Shown: one piece after another, positions 16,923-24,861 of the stretch
Layout of the letters: each line of letters starts with the position of its first letter
Position numbering within the stretch: the first letter of the stretch is position 1
From: an uncultured Prevotella sp.
Lineage (GTDB): Bacteria; Bacteroidota; Bacteroidia; Bacteroidales; Bacteroidaceae
DNA length: 32,170 nt
Assembly (NCBI GenBank): GCA_945833995.1
Contig: CAMAGM010000016.1
Location: 1-32,170, forward strand
Reading direction: 5' to 3'
The notes under the pieces: model-generated
Seen by the model: only the letters and a program-made list of their open reading frames with translations
Databases searched by the model: none
What the model was told of the DNA's origin: nothing
Made by a program: the position numbers and the translations under genes

Positions 16923-16947
16923 CCCACATTCCCCCACTTTTCCCCAC
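16923..16947 (-). promoter_or_regulatory. Putative MraZ operator: three GTGGG boxes at 10-bp spacing
   Basis: On the minus strand GTGGG occurs at 16943-16947, 16933-16937 and 16923-16927, each followed by exactly 5 nt. MraZ of E. coli is known to bind TGGGN repeats separated by 5 nt upstream of its own gene. The match in sequence, spacing and position is good, so I infer that MraZ controls this operon the same way. Confidence 0.8.
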
Positions 16948-16959
16948 TTTTTTTTAATG

Positions 16960-16967
16960 CAAACGTA
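16960..16967 (-). promoter_or_regulatory. Candidate dcw operon -7 box, distal
   Basis: Minus-strand TACGTTTG fits TAnnTTTG, with TTG 16 nt upstream (16984-16986). If used, transcription would start near 16953 and the MraZ boxes would lie just downstream of the start. Which of the two boxes is real cannot be told from sequence. Confidence 0.4.
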
Positions 16968-16986
16968 AAACATCTATACAAAACAA

Positions 16987-17018
16987 TCGCAAAGCTCTTA
17001 AAATCAAGAACTTTGCGA
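16987..17018 (-). terminator. Hairpin after the RNA helicase gene
   Basis: TCGCAAAGCTCTT (16987-16999) pairs with AAGAACTTTGCGA (17006-17018) over 13 positions with a single mismatch and a 6-nt loop. On the minus strand T-rich sequence follows (TTGTTTTGTATAG). It lies 38 nt past the helicase stop and would separate that gene from the dcw operon. Confidence 0.6.
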
Positions 17019-17056
17019 AATGTTAAAATTTTAGGAGCGTGATTGTCCTTATCCGA

Positions 17057-18952
17057 TTATTTCTTGCGAGGCTTTCTCATTGCCCAGCCTTCCTCGCTGA
17101 AGTCTGGCTCATCGTCTTTAAACTTGACGTCGTTGCCCTTGAAGAACTGACGCCAGTCGCCGGTGTCCTCCATGAATGTCTTATTGGCGGCTTCGCGACG
17201 TTTCTTTGGTTTGTCGCCACCCTTCCTTGAGTCGGTTTTGCGGCTGTTGGCTCTCTTGCCCTCGCTGCTCTTTCCTTCCGACTTTCTGCCGTGTCCTTTC
17301 TCGTCGGCATCGTTGCAGCGCACCTCGCGTCCCTTATAGACAGTGCCGTCGAGAGCCCTCATAACTTTGGCGGCATCTTTCTCTGGCACCTCGATGTAGG
17401 AGAACTTGCTAAGAAGGTCAATATGACCTACTTCCTGACGACCCTCAACGTGTTTGTTGATGTACTGCATCACCTCGCCGGGATAGAAGCCATCGGATTT
17501 ACCGAGGTTGATGAACAGTCGGCGGAAGCCACTCTCTGCCTTCCTCGGTCCGCGCTTACGCTCGCCTCGCTCACCTCTTTGTCCGCCACGTTCGCCCTTT
17601 CGCTCTGAGCGTGAGGACTTTGACGTGGGTTTCTCTATTTCCGGTGCATCGGCATAATAGGCGAGGAACTTGCCAAACTCCATGCTGACAATCTTCTTTA
17701 TGAGGTCTTCCTTGTCAATGAACTCGAAGTAGCGCTTGATGTCCTTCATGAATGGGTCTATCTCCTCGTCGTTGACGTCGGTCTTGACTATCTGGTCCAT
17801 TACCTTATAGAGCTGCTTCTTGCAGATTTCCTTTGCTGAAGGTATCTCACCCTCGACGAAAGCCTTGCCGATCTCCTTTTCAATGGCACGCATCTTGTGT
17901 TTCTCGCGTGTGTGGATAATGGAGATTGAGGTGCCTTTCTTCCCGGCGCGTCCTGTTCGTCCGCTGCGGTGGGTGTAGCTCTCTATGTCGTCTGGCAGAC
18001 CGAAATTGATGACGTGTGTCAGGTCGTCCACGTCAAGTCCGCGTGCCGCCACGTCAGTGGCGACGAGAAGTTGAGTCAGATGCTGGCGGAATTTCTGCAT
18101 CGTTAGGTCACGCTGCTGCTGGCTGAGGTCGCCGTGGAGGCTCTCGGCGTTGTATCCGTCGTGTATCAGTTTGTCGGCAATTTCCTGTGTGTCAAGCTTT
18201 GTGCGGCAGAAGATGATGCCGAATATCTTCGGGTTGAAGTCCACAATACGCTTCAGTGCAAGATACTTGTCTTTGGCGTTGACAAGATAGTAGATGTGGT
18301 TTACGTTCTCCGCACCCTCGTTGCGGCTACCGACAACAATCTCCTTGTACTCACGCAGATAGCTCTTTGCAATCTTCTCTATCTCCTTGCTCATTGTGGC
18401 AGAGAAGAGTAGGGTGTTGCGGTCTTCTGGCACGCCCTCGAAAATCTCGTTTATGCTGTCGGCAAAACCCATGTTGAGCATCTCGTCAGCCTCGTCGAGC
18501 ACTACGTTGTTCACGTTCTCCAATTTTGCCTTGCCCCTGTGCATGAGGTCGATGAGGCGACCTGGCGTGGCGACGATAATCTGTGCTCCGTGGCGTAGGG
18601 CGCGTATCTGGTTCTCTATTGACGTTCCGCCATAGACTGGCGCGATGTTGACCCCCTTCATGTGTTTCGAGAAGTCCTTCAAGTCATCGGCTATCTGGAG
18701 GCAAAGCTCACGTGTGGGACTAAGAACCAAGGCCTGAGTCTCACGACTCTTGGGGTCGAGTTTCTGCAGCACGGGAATACCGAACGCGGCAGTCTTGCCC
18801 GTACCGGTCTGTGCCAGTGCGATAACATCGTTTCTGTTGCCAAGCAAATAAGGGATGACTTCCTCCTGTACGGGCATTGGGCTCTCGAATCCCAATTCCT
18901 CAATGGCGCGACGAATCTCTTCGCTGACGCCTAATTCTTCAAATGTCTTCAA
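17057..18952 (-). CDS. DEAD-box ATP-dependent RNA helicase with DbpA-type RNA-binding domain
   Basis: This protein unwinds RNA using ATP. From the proposed start it has 631 residues: Q motif near PMPVQEEVIPYLL, Walker A AQTGTGKT (47-54), DEAD (153-156), SAT, and the motif VI region HRSGRTGRAGKKG. After the helicase core come charged Arg/Gly/Glu-rich stretches and a DbpA-like RNA-binding domain (FRRLFINLGKSDGF onward), then a Lys/Arg-rich tail. This layout resembles CsdA/DeaD, so roles in ribosome assembly or cold growth are likely. The frame stays open to 19066, but a near-perfect promoter at 18985-19016 lies inside it. TTG at 18950-18952, giving (M)KTFEELGVSEEI, is therefore the likely start. 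Confidence 0.93.
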   Translation of the reverse strand: MKTFEELGVSEEIRRAIEELGFESPMPVQEEVIPYLLGNRNDVIALAQTGTGKTAAFGIPVLQKLDPKSRETQALVLSPTRELCLQIADDLKDFSKHMKGVNIAPVYGGTSIENQIRALRHGAQIIVATPGRLIDLMHRGKAKLENVNNVVLDEADEMLNMGFADSINEIFEGVPEDRNTLLFSATMSKEIEKIAKSYLREYKEIVVGSRNEGAENVNHIYYLVNAKDKYLALKRIVDFNPKIFGIIFCRTKLDTQEIADKLIHDGYNAESLHGDLSQQQRDLTMQKFRQHLTQLLVATDVAARGLDVDDLTHVINFGLPDDIESYTHRSGRTGRAGKKGTSISIIHTREKHKMRAIEKEIGKAFVEGEIPSAKEICKKQLYKVMDQIVKTDVNDEEIDPFMKDIKRYFEFIDKEDLIKKIVSMEFGKFLAYYADAPEIEKPTSKSSRSERKGERGGQRGERGERKRGPRKAESGFRRLFINLGKSDGFYPGEVMQYINKHVEGRQEVGHIDLLSKFSYIEVPEKDAAKVMRALDGTVYKGREVRCNDADEKGHGRKSEGKSSEGKRANSRKTDSRKGGDKPKKRREAANKTFMEDTGDWRQFFKGNDVKFKDDEPDFSEEGWAMRKPRKK

Positions 18953-18984
18953 ACTAAAATATTCAAAATTACGTAATTCGGGTG

Positions 18985-19016
18985 CAAAGGTAGCAAAATT
19001 AATTGGTTTACACAAA
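18985..19016 (-). promoter_or_regulatory. Promoter of the RNA helicase gene
   Basis: On the minus strand TTTG (19013-19016), exactly 20 nt, then TACCTTTG (18985-18992). This is a full match to the Bacteroidetes -33/-7 promoter. Transcription should begin near 18978, about 26 nt before the TTG start codon. Confidence 0.75.
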
Positions 19017-19049
19017 CTTGTTGGCGTTTTATTTCTGTTATTGGACAAG

Positions 19050-19083
19050 AAAAAGGTGAGGAACACTCTGGTTCCTCACCTTT
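19050..19083 (-). terminator. Intrinsic terminator after ackA
   Basis: Plus-strand AAGGTGAGGAAC (19053-19064) pairs with GTTCCTCACCTT (19071-19082) around a 6-nt loop. On the minus strand the stem is followed by TTTTTCTT. It lies 22 nt past the ackA stop and ends the pta-ackA transcript. Confidence 0.85.
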
Positions 19084-19104
19084 GTCCTATGATTCTTCAA
19101 ATAA

Positions 19105-20298
19105 TTACAGAAGATTCATTGTGTCGGTTGCAATCATCAGTTCCTCGTCGGTTGGTATGATGCAGACCGTTACCTTAGAATCTGCAGTGGAGATAACCTT
19201 CTCAACACCGCGGAGACCCTTGTTCAGTTCCTTGTCAATCTTTACGCCGAGGAACTCAAGACCCTCGCAAGCCTCCTGACGGGTGCTCCACTGGTTCTCG
19301 CCGACACCAGCCGTGAAGACGATGATGTCAACACCACCCATTGCGGCAGCGTAGGCTCCAATGTATTTCTTGATGCGGTAGTTGTACATCTTCATGGCAA
19401 GCACGGCCTTTGGGTCGCCATTCTGGCAGGCAGCCTCTACCTCGCGCATGTCTGACGACAACTCTGTCACGCCGAGCACACCGCTCTTCTTGTTCAGCAG
19501 GTCTGAAATACCGTCGGCATCCAAACCAAGCTTCTTCTGAATAAACGACACTGCACCGCCGTCGATGTCGCCCGAACGGGTTCCCATCATCACGCCCTCA
19601 AGTGGAGTAAGTCCCATCGAGGTGTCAACACACTTACCTCCGTCAACAGCTGCTATTGAGGCACCGTTGCCGATGTGGCAGGTGATGATTTTCTTCTCTG
19701 CTGGGTCAACGCCAAGGAAATCGCAGACGCGCTGAGCCACATAGCGGTGGCTTGTGCCATGGAAGCCATAGCGACGGATGCCATACTTATCATACAACTC
19801 GTAAGGAATGGCATACATGTAAGCGTAGTCGGGCATGGTCTGATGGAAAGCTGTGTCGAACACGCCTACCTGTGGCAGACCAGGCATCAGCTCCGAAACG
19901 GCGTTGACACCCTTGAGGTTTGCTGGGTTGTGCAGAGGAGCGAGGTCGCTACATTCCTCAAACACCTTGAGCACCTCGTCGGTGAGCAGCACGCTCTTGT
20001 TGAACTTCTCTCCACCGTGTACCATACGATGACCTACGGCATCGATTTCCTTCAAGTCTTTGATTACTCCTATTTCAGGGTCGGTAAGGAGTGAGAAGAT
20101 GAACTTCACTCCCTCGGTATGCTCAGGAATGTCGTGCATAATCTGCTTCTTCTCGCCATTGGCAAGTTTCACTTTGACGAAAGCTCCGTCCAATCCAACT
20201 CTCTCGGCACCACCGGAAGTCATCACTTCCTTTGTGTCCATGTTGTAGAGCGCATACTTGATAGATGAGCTTCCACAGTTGAGAACTAATATTTTCAT
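19105..20298 (-). CDS. ackA: Acetate kinase
   Basis: AckA converts acetyl phosphate and ADP to acetate and ATP in the cytoplasm, the energy-yielding step of acetate formation. The N-terminal signature VLNCGSSSIKY (residues 5-15) and the second family signature DTSMGLTPLEGVMMGTRSGD are both present; RYGFHGTSHRYVA carries the catalytic-site His. Length 397 is normal. It lies downstream of pta on the same strand, the normal pair for this pathway, but a four-helix-bundle gene with flanking repeats stands between them. A clear terminator follows. Confidence 0.99.
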   Translation of the reverse strand: MKILVLNCGSSSIKYALYNMDTKEVMTSGGAERVGLDGAFVKVKLANGEKKQIMHDIPEHTEGVKFIFSLLTDPEIGVIKDLKEIDAVGHRMVHGGEKFNKSVLLTDEVLKVFEECSDLAPLHNPANLKGVNAVSELMPGLPQVGVFDTAFHQTMPDYAYMYAIPYELYDKYGIRRYGFHGTSHRYVAQRVCDFLGVDPAEKKIITCHIGNGASIAAVDGGKCVDTSMGLTPLEGVMMGTRSGDIDGGAVSFIQKKLGLDADGISDLLNKKSGVLGVTELSSDMREVEAACQNGDPKAVLAMKMYNYRIKKYIGAYAAAMGGVDIIVFTAGVGENQWSTRQEACEGLEFLGVKIDKELNKGLRGVEKVISTADSKVTVCIIPTDEELMIATDTMNLL

Positions 20299-20317
20299 TT
20301 CATTTATTGTTTTGGGG

Positions 20318-20363
20318 GGAGTTCAAGGAGTTCAAGGAGTTTAAAGGAGTTAAAGACAATTGT
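20318..20363. repeat. Left arm of the inverted repeat around the four-helix-bundle gene
   Basis: The arm reads two GGAGTTCAA units, GGAGTTTAAA, GGAGTTAAA and GACAATTGT. It matches the complement of 20744-20789 at 43 of 46 positions, including the irregular 10-bp unit in the same place. It lies 19 nt from the ackA start codon and 4 nt from the stop of the inner gene. Confidence 0.85.
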
Positions 20364-20367
20364 TTTA

Positions 20368-20742
20368 TTAGTCAGTTGGATGGTTATTATTAATAATTCC
20401 CTGACAATATAGATTTAAGAATTTGCTTGCTTCTTCCAAAGAGAAATATAGATTATTGAACATTTCTTGGGTAATATAGCCCAAATCTCTTGAAAGATAA
20501 ATATAGCACCTACATTCCTCAAGACTGCCTTGTGCAATATTCATAAACCTCAATTTGTCCTGTTTGCTTAACTTTTTATAACCTTCAGATATATTGGCTG
20601 CAATAGAAATTGCAGCCCTCCTAAATTGCGAACATAGTCCAAAACGTTCGCTTTCTGGAAATTCGCTTGTCACTTTGTAGGAAAGAAGAGCAAAATTATA
20701 AGCCTTCTTCCATGCGATAACATCCTCAAATCTGAAAGTCAT
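20368..20742 (-). CDS. Four-helix-bundle protein, S23/23S rRNA intervening-sequence family
   Basis: The 124-residue protein begins RFEDVIAWKKAYNFALLSYK and has GLCSQFRRAAISIAANISEG and GSLEECRCYIYLSRDLGYI, the standard pattern of the family first found in intervening sequences of Leptospira 23S rRNA; DGR accessory protein Avd shares the fold. A basic four-helix bundle that binds nucleic acid is known for the Avd branch; function here is unknown. Two hand-counted 60-nt lines are 27% and 35% GC, against 50% for a line in ackA, which suggests a different origin. The gene exactly fills the space between the arms of an inverted repeat and splits pta from ackA. Confidence 0.93.
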   Translation of the reverse strand: MTFRFEDVIAWKKAYNFALLSYKVTSEFPESERFGLCSQFRRAAISIAANISEGYKKLSKQDKLRFMNIAQGSLEECRCYIYLSRDLGYITQEMFNNLYFSLEEASKFLNLYCQGIINNNHPTD

Positions 20743-20743
20743 T

Positions 20744-20789
20744 ACTATTGTCTTTAACTCCTTTAAACTCCTTTAACTCCTTTAACTCC
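20744..20789. repeat. Right arm of the inverted repeat around the four-helix-bundle gene
   Basis: Complement of the left arm: ACTATTGTC followed by four TTTAACTCC-type units. It starts one base before the ATG of the inner gene, leaving no room for a separate leader or promoter, so that gene must be translated from the pta transcript or from RNA starting within the arm. It ends 13 nt from the pta stop codon. Confidence 0.85.
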
Positions 20790-20802
20790 ATGTTGTTAAT
20801 AT

Positions 20803-21813
20803 CTACTTCTTCGCATCCATTGCCTGGCAAGCGGTGATGGCAACCATCTTGTAGATGTCATCTACTGAGCAGCCACGGGATAGGTCGTTAACGGGGCGGG
20901 CGATACCCTGGAGAATTGGTCCGAGGGCTGTTGCGCCACCAAGACGCTCAACGAGCTTGTAGGCAATGTTTCCAACTTCGAGGCAAGGGACGACAAGGAC
21001 ATTGGCATGACCGGCAATCTTGCTGCCAGGAGCCTTCTTCTCGCCAACCGATGGAACGAGAGAGGCGTCTGCCTGAAGCTCACCGTCAACCTGGAGCGTT
21101 GGGTCGAGCTCCTTGGCAAGGCGTGTGGCCTCAACAACCTTGTCAACAACCTCGTGGCTTGCGCTGCCCTTGGTGGAGAAACTGAGCATTGCCACACGTG
21201 GCTCCTCAAAACCTGCGACACTCTTGGCTGTCTGTGCCGTGCAGACGGCAATCTGTGCGAGCTGGTTTGCGTCAGGCATAGGGGTAACGGCAACGTCGCC
21301 TATTACGATGACGCCATCCTCGCCATACTGAGGCTTGTCGGTGATGAGAAGCATGGCTCCGCTGACACAGCTGATGCCAGGAGCACACTTGATGATTTGC
21401 AGGGCTGGACGCAAGGTGTCGCCAGTAGTGCTTAATGCACCGCTGATCTGTCCGTCGGCACCTTCTGTCTTGATGATCATGCAGCCGAGGTAGAGTGGAT
21501 TCTTCACCAGTTCGCGAGCCTGCTCTATTGTCATTCCCTTCTTCTTGCGGAGCTCAGCCAGCAGGGCTGCATATTCCTCAGACTTGGGGTTGTTCTCTGG
21601 GTCGATGAGTGTAGCCTTGTCAATGTTTGTCAGGCCCCACTGCTTTGCCAGGGAGTGAACCTCGTCGGGATTGCCAATGAGGATAAGGTCTGCCACACCG
21701 TCAGCCAGAACTCGGTCGGCTGCCCTTAATGTGCGCTCCTCGGTGGCTTCGGGGAGTACAATGCGCTGCTTGTTGCTCTTAGCGCGTTCGATGATTTTTT
21801 GTACTAAATCCAT
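20803..21813 (-). CDS. pta: Phosphate acetyltransferase
   Basis: Pta converts acetyl-CoA and phosphate to acetyl phosphate, which AckA then uses to make ATP. The 336-residue protein is the short form that has only the catalytic PTA_PTB domain. Visible are RIVLPEATEERTLRAADRVL at the start, GALSTTGDTLRPALQIIK and, near the end, NDLSRGCSVDDIYKMVAIT, all typical. It is first in the pta - four-helix-bundle gene - ackA order and has a plausible -7 box 78 nt upstream. Confidence 0.98.
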   Translation of the reverse strand: MDLVQKIIERAKSNKQRIVLPEATEERTLRAADRVLADGVADLILIGNPDEVHSLAKQWGLTNIDKATLIDPENNPKSEEYAALLAELRKKKGMTIEQARELVKNPLYLGCMIIKTEGADGQISGALSTTGDTLRPALQIIKCAPGISCVSGAMLLITDKPQYGEDGVIVIGDVAVTPMPDANQLAQIAVCTAQTAKSVAGFEEPRVAMLSFSTKGSASHEVVDKVVEATRLAKELDPTLQVDGELQADASLVPSVGEKKAPGSKIAGHANVLVVPCLEVGNIAYKLVERLGGATALGPILQGIARPVNDLSRGCSVDDIYKMVAITACQAMDAKK

Positions 21814-21890
21814 ATTAAGTTAATTGTAGTTTTGAAATTTGTTTCATATCGTATAGGAAGTCTGTTTTGCCAACTCCACTTTACATTTTG

Positions 21891-21898
21891 CAAAAGTA
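21891..21898 (-). promoter_or_regulatory. Candidate -7 box for pta
   Basis: Minus-strand TACTTTTG fits TAnnTTTG, but no TTTG is found 19-21 nt upstream. A start near 21884 would give a leader of about 70 nt. It is divergent from the gpmI promoter, with about 63 nt between the two elements. Confidence 0.45.
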
Positions 21899-21961
21899 AA
21901 CAAAATATTTGGAATAGTTGGTATTTCATCTGCTTTTTTTTATTAAAATGTATTTTTTTTC

Positions 21962-21993
21962 TTTGGATATTCTCTCTTTTTGATGTAACTTTG
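21962..21993 (+). promoter_or_regulatory. Promoter of gpmI
   Basis: TTTG (21962-21965), exactly 20 nt, then TAACTTTG (21986-21993): a full match to the Bacteroidetes consensus. The predicted start near 22000 leaves a leader of about 33 nt. Confidence 0.8.
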
Positions 21994-22032
21994 CACTCGG
22001 AATAAGTATATTAATAAATATATAGGCAAATT

Positions 22033-23556
22033 ATGGCAAAGAAAGCATTACTCATGATTCTCGACGGATGGGGAATCGGAAAACATGGAAAAGGTGACGT
22101 AATATACAACACGCCAACACCTTATCTCGACTATCTTACAGCTGTCAGCGCACACTCTGAGCTTCATGCCTCAGGTGAGAATGTAGGTCTGCCCGACGGA
22201 CAGATGGGAAACTCTGAGGTGGGACACCTTAATATCGGTGCGGGACGCGTGGTTTATCAGGATCTCGTGAAGATCAACCGTGCCTGCAAAGACGGCTCAA
22301 TACTGGAGAACCCCGAAATAAAGGCTGCCTATGGCTACGCCAAGGAGACAGGCAAGCGCCTTCACCTCATGGGCCTCACATCTGACGGTGGCGTACACTC
22401 TTCTCTTGACCACCTCTTCAAGCTCGTTGAGATTGGCAAGGAGTATGGTTTGACACAGACTTTCGTACACTGCTTCATGGACGGTCGCGACACTGACCCA
22501 AAGAGTGGTGTTAGCTTCATCAAACAGCTGTCTGAGGTTTGCGAGAAGAACGATGCCCACATCGCTTCTATCGTCGGCCGTTTCTATGCTATGGACCGCG
22601 ACAAGCGTTGGAACCGTGTGAAGGAGGCCTACGACCTGCTCGTTGAGGGTAAGGGAAAGCAGGCTGAGTGCATGGTGAAGGCTATGGAGGAGAGCTACGA
22701 GGAAGGTGTTACCGACGAGTTCATCAAGCCTATCAACAATGCAAAGGTTGACGGAACCATACAGGAAGGTGACGTTGTAATCTTCATCAACTTCCGCAAC
22801 GACCGTGCCAAGGAGCTGACACAGGTGCTCACACAGCAGGACATGCCAGAGGAAGGCATGAAGACCATCCCTGGTTTGCAGTACTATTGCATGACTCCTT
22901 ACGACGCTTCCTTCCAGGGTGTTCACATCCTGTTCCCAAAAGAGAACGTTGGCAACACGCTTGGCGAGTATCTGAGCAGCAAGGGCAAGAAGCAGCTCCA
23001 CACTGCCGAGACAGAGAAGTATGCCCACGTTACGTTCTTCTTCAACGGTGGTCGCGAGGCTCCATACGAGGGTGAGGACCGCATACTGGTTCCTTCTCCA
23101 AAGGTTGCTACCTACGACCTCAAGCCAGAGATGTCGGCATACGAGGTCAAGGACAAACTCGTTGGTGCCATCAACACTCAGGAGTATGACTTCATTGTAG
23201 TGAATTTCGCCAACGGCGACATGGTAGGTCACACAGGTGTATATAATGCCATAGCAAAGGCAGTACATGCTGTTGACAACTGCGTTCGCGACGTGATAGA
23301 GGCTGCAAAGGCTAACGACTATGAGGCAATAATCATTGCCGACCACGGAAATGCCGACAACGCCATCAACGACGACGGCACTCCAAACACCGCACACTCT
23401 CTCAACCCAGTGCCATTCATCTACGTCACCGACAACAACTCGGCAACAGTAAAGAATGGTCGTCTTGCCGACGTAGCTCCTTCCATTCTCCACATCATGG
23501 GCTTGGAGCAGCCTGCAGACATGACTGGTGAGAACCTGATTTGTGATAATAAGTAG
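22033..23556 (+). CDS. gpmI: 2,3-bisphosphoglycerate-independent phosphoglycerate mutase
   Basis: GpmI interconverts 3- and 2-phosphoglycerate in glycolysis without a bisphosphoglycerate cofactor, using two Mn ions. The 507-residue protein starts [14 protein letters not shown] with the metal ligand D11; the phosphorylated Ser is S61 in [17 protein letters not shown]. Later ADHGNADN and [12 protein letters not shown] supply the remaining metal ligands of the alkaline-phosphatase-like fold. It is the first plus-strand gene after a long minus-strand run, has its own strong promoter, and ends toward the minus-strand lipid A gene, with an inverted repeat between the two stops. Confidence 0.99.
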   Translation: MAKKALLMILDGWGIGKHGKGDVIYNTPTPYLDYLTAVSAHSELHASGENVGLPDGQMGNSEVGHLNIGAGRVVYQDLVKINRACKDGSILENPEIKAAYGYAKETGKRLHLMGLTSDGGVHSSLDHLFKLVEIGKEYGLTQTFVHCFMDGRDTDPKSGVSFIKQLSEVCEKNDAHIASIVGRFYAMDRDKRWNRVKEAYDLLVEGKGKQAECMVKAMEESYEEGVTDEFIKPINNAKVDGTIQEGDVVIFINFRNDRAKELTQVLTQQDMPEEGMKTIPGLQYYCMTPYDASFQGVHILFPKENVGNTLGEYLSSKGKKQLHTAETEKYAHVTFFFNGGREAPYEGEDRILVPSPKVATYDLKPEMSAYEVKDKLVGAINTQEYDFIVVNFANGDMVGHTGVYNAIAKAVHAVDNCVRDVIEAAKANDYEAIIIADHGNADNAINDDGTPNTAHSLNPVPFIYVTDNNSATVKNGRLADVAPSILHIMGLEQPADMTGENLICDNK

Positions 23557-23561
23557 GGGAG

Positions 23562-23679
23562 AAATTAAGAATTAAGAGTTAAGAATTAAGAGTTAAAAAT
23601 TAAGAGTGAAGAATAGGATAAAGCGCAGACTATGCGCAACCCATTCTTCACTCTTATTTCTTCACCTTAATTCTTAATT
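23562..23679. terminator. Nested inverted repeat between convergent gpmI and lpxH-type gene
   Basis: Outer arms AATTAAGAATTAAG (23563-23576) and CTTAATTCTTAATT (23666-23679) pair perfectly. Inner arms TAAGAGTGAAGAAT (23601-23614) and ATTCTTCACTCTTA (23643-23656) also pair perfectly around 28 nt that hold a small GCGCA/TGCGC hairpin. The left side is a tandem AAGAATTAAGAGTT repeat. Since it lies between two stop codons it may end transcription from both sides; it has no clean T-tract, so processing of the mRNA ends is another option. Confidence 0.6.
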
Positions 23680-23681
23680 CA

Positions 23682-24446
23682 TCAAGGTTCGCTTTCCCCT
23701 TCAATATATTCGTTTAGGAACATGTGCTCACCGTCGTACATGGCGTATGTGAACTGCGTTATCCAGTCGCCGAGGATAAGCATACGCGCTTTTTTCGTGA
23801 GTTGTAGGTCAAGCTCGATGTGACGGTGACCATAGATGAAATAATCAACGTTAGAGTGGTATTGGATGTATTTTTTCGTGAACAGTACGAGATGCTCACG
23901 ACGCTCACCCATGTATGGTGGCTCCTCGTTGTTCTTGCGCTTCAGTCGGCTGTGTTTTGCCCACTGCATGCCAAACCACATGCTCCAGCGTGGATGAATG
24001 GTTGAGAACATCACTTGGCAGAAACGGTTGTGGAACAACCATCTCAGTAGCTTGAACTTCTTGTCGGGGTCGCCAAGTCCGTCGCCATGGGCAAGGAAGA
24101 AAATCTTGCCGTAGATCTCAGTCGTCAGAGGTTGAGTGTGTAGCACCACTCCACATTCTGTCTCAAGATAGTTGTATGCCCAAATGTCGTGGTTTCCAGT
24201 GAAATAGTGTATCTCAACGCCGAGGTCGTGAAGTTCGGACAACTTGCCGAGGAAACGTGTGTAGCCCCGTGGCACGACATACTTGTACTCGTACCAGAAA
24301 TCAAACATGTCGCCCAACAGGTAAATAGCCGCTGCCTTGTGCTTTATGCTGTCAAGGAAGCGTACCAGTCGCCTCTCGTGCATCCGACCGTGGTCGATGG
24401 CGAGTGAGCCAAGATGGGCATCGGAAAGAAAATATATATTCTTCAT
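23682..24446 (-). CDS. UDP-2,3-diacylglucosamine diphosphatase (LpxH type)
   Basis: This calcineurin-like metallophosphoesterase of 254 residues should cleave UDP-2,3-diacylglucosamine to lipid X in lipid A synthesis, at the inner face of the inner membrane. Metal-binding motifs are all present: SDAHLG (D9, H11), GDMFDF (D46), GNHD (84-87), AHGDG (H120) and GHRH (206-209). The amino acid sequence around EYKYVVPRG and HNRFCQVMFS resembles the Bacteroidetes branch annotated as LpxH. A related phosphodiesterase activity cannot be excluded. It lies 17 nt after a SufT-like gene and shares its promoter. Confidence 0.88.
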   Translation of the reverse strand: MKNIYFLSDAHLGSLAIDHGRMHERRLVRFLDSIKHKAAAIYLLGDMFDFWYEYKYVVPRGYTRFLGKLSELHDLGVEIHYFTGNHDIWAYNYLETECGVVLHTQPLTTEIYGKIFFLAHGDGLGDPDKKFKLLRWLFHNRFCQVMFSTIHPRWSMWFGMQWAKHSRLKRKNNEEPPYMGERREHLVLFTKKYIQYHSNVDYFIYGHRHIELDLQLTKKARMLILGDWITQFTYAMYDGEHMFLNEYIEGESEP

Positions 24447-24463
24447 TCTTCACTTTTCGTTCT

Positions 24464-24784
24464 TCACTCAAATCCCAGTTCCACACGTGCCTCCTCGGTC
24501 ATCATGCTCTGATCCCAGGCAGGTTCAAAGACGAGATTTACTGTGGCGTTTTTAACTCCCTCAAGACTATCTACCTTCTGTCGCACGTCTTCGAGAATGA
24601 AGTCGGCTGCTGGGCATGACGGTGCGGTGAAGGTCATGTCGATGTCAACATCACCTTCTTCCTTCACATCCACTTTGTATATAAGACCAAGGTCATAGAT
24701 GTTGACGGGTATCTCGGGGTCATAGACGGTCTTCAACACATCTACTATTCGTTCTTCGATTTTTGTCTTTTCTTCTGCAGTCAT
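24464..24784 (-). CDS. SufT-like MIP18/DUF59 Fe-S assembly protein
   Basis: A 106-residue protein with a single MIP18 (DUF59) domain. VYDPEIPVNIYDLGLIY (residues 21-37) is the family hallmark, and TAPSCPAAD has the conserved Cys at 57. Members such as SufT help mature Fe-S proteins; others, such as PaaD, act in phenylacetate degradation, but no paa genes are near. General Fe-S assembly is therefore the better guess. It is the first gene of a two-gene unit with the LpxH-type gene and has a well-formed promoter 25 nt upstream. Confidence 0.9.
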   Translation of the reverse strand: MTAEEKTKIEERIVDVLKTVYDPEIPVNIYDLGLIYKVDVKEEGDVDIDMTFTAPSCPAADFILEDVRQKVDSLEGVKNATVNLVFEPAWDQSMMTEEARVELGFE

Positions 24785-24808
24785 ATCAATGTTGTTGTTT
24801 TATGCTTG

Positions 24809-24840
24809 CAAATTTAGGAAAAAACGTTCAAACGACCAAA
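24809..24840 (-). promoter_or_regulatory. Promoter of the sufT-like/lpxH-type unit
   Basis: On the minus strand TTTG (24837-24840), exactly 20 nt, then TAAATTTG (24809-24816). The start would be near 24802, only about 18 nt before the ATG. Confidence 0.7.
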
Positions 24841-24861
24841 TTTTTTACGAATTATTTTTTA

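Noticed and set aside
20368..20742. The four-helix-bundle gene as part of a diversity-generating retroelement (Avd)
   Set aside because: No reverse transcriptase, template repeat or variable repeat is present; only the fold is shared.
20299..20802. Target-site duplication around the inverted-repeat element
   Set aside because: The bases just outside the arms (TTTGGGG on the left, ATGTTGTT on the right) show no direct repeat.
22297..23493. Long open frame on the minus strand opposite gpmI (398 codons)
   Set aside because: It is a mirror of a well-supported gene, rich in Val, Leu and Cys with no recognisable domain, and has no promoter of its own.
24464..24784. DUF59 gene as paaD of phenylacetate breakdown
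   Set aside because: No other paa gene nearby; the neighbour is a lipid A gene, and a general Fe-S assembly role fits better.
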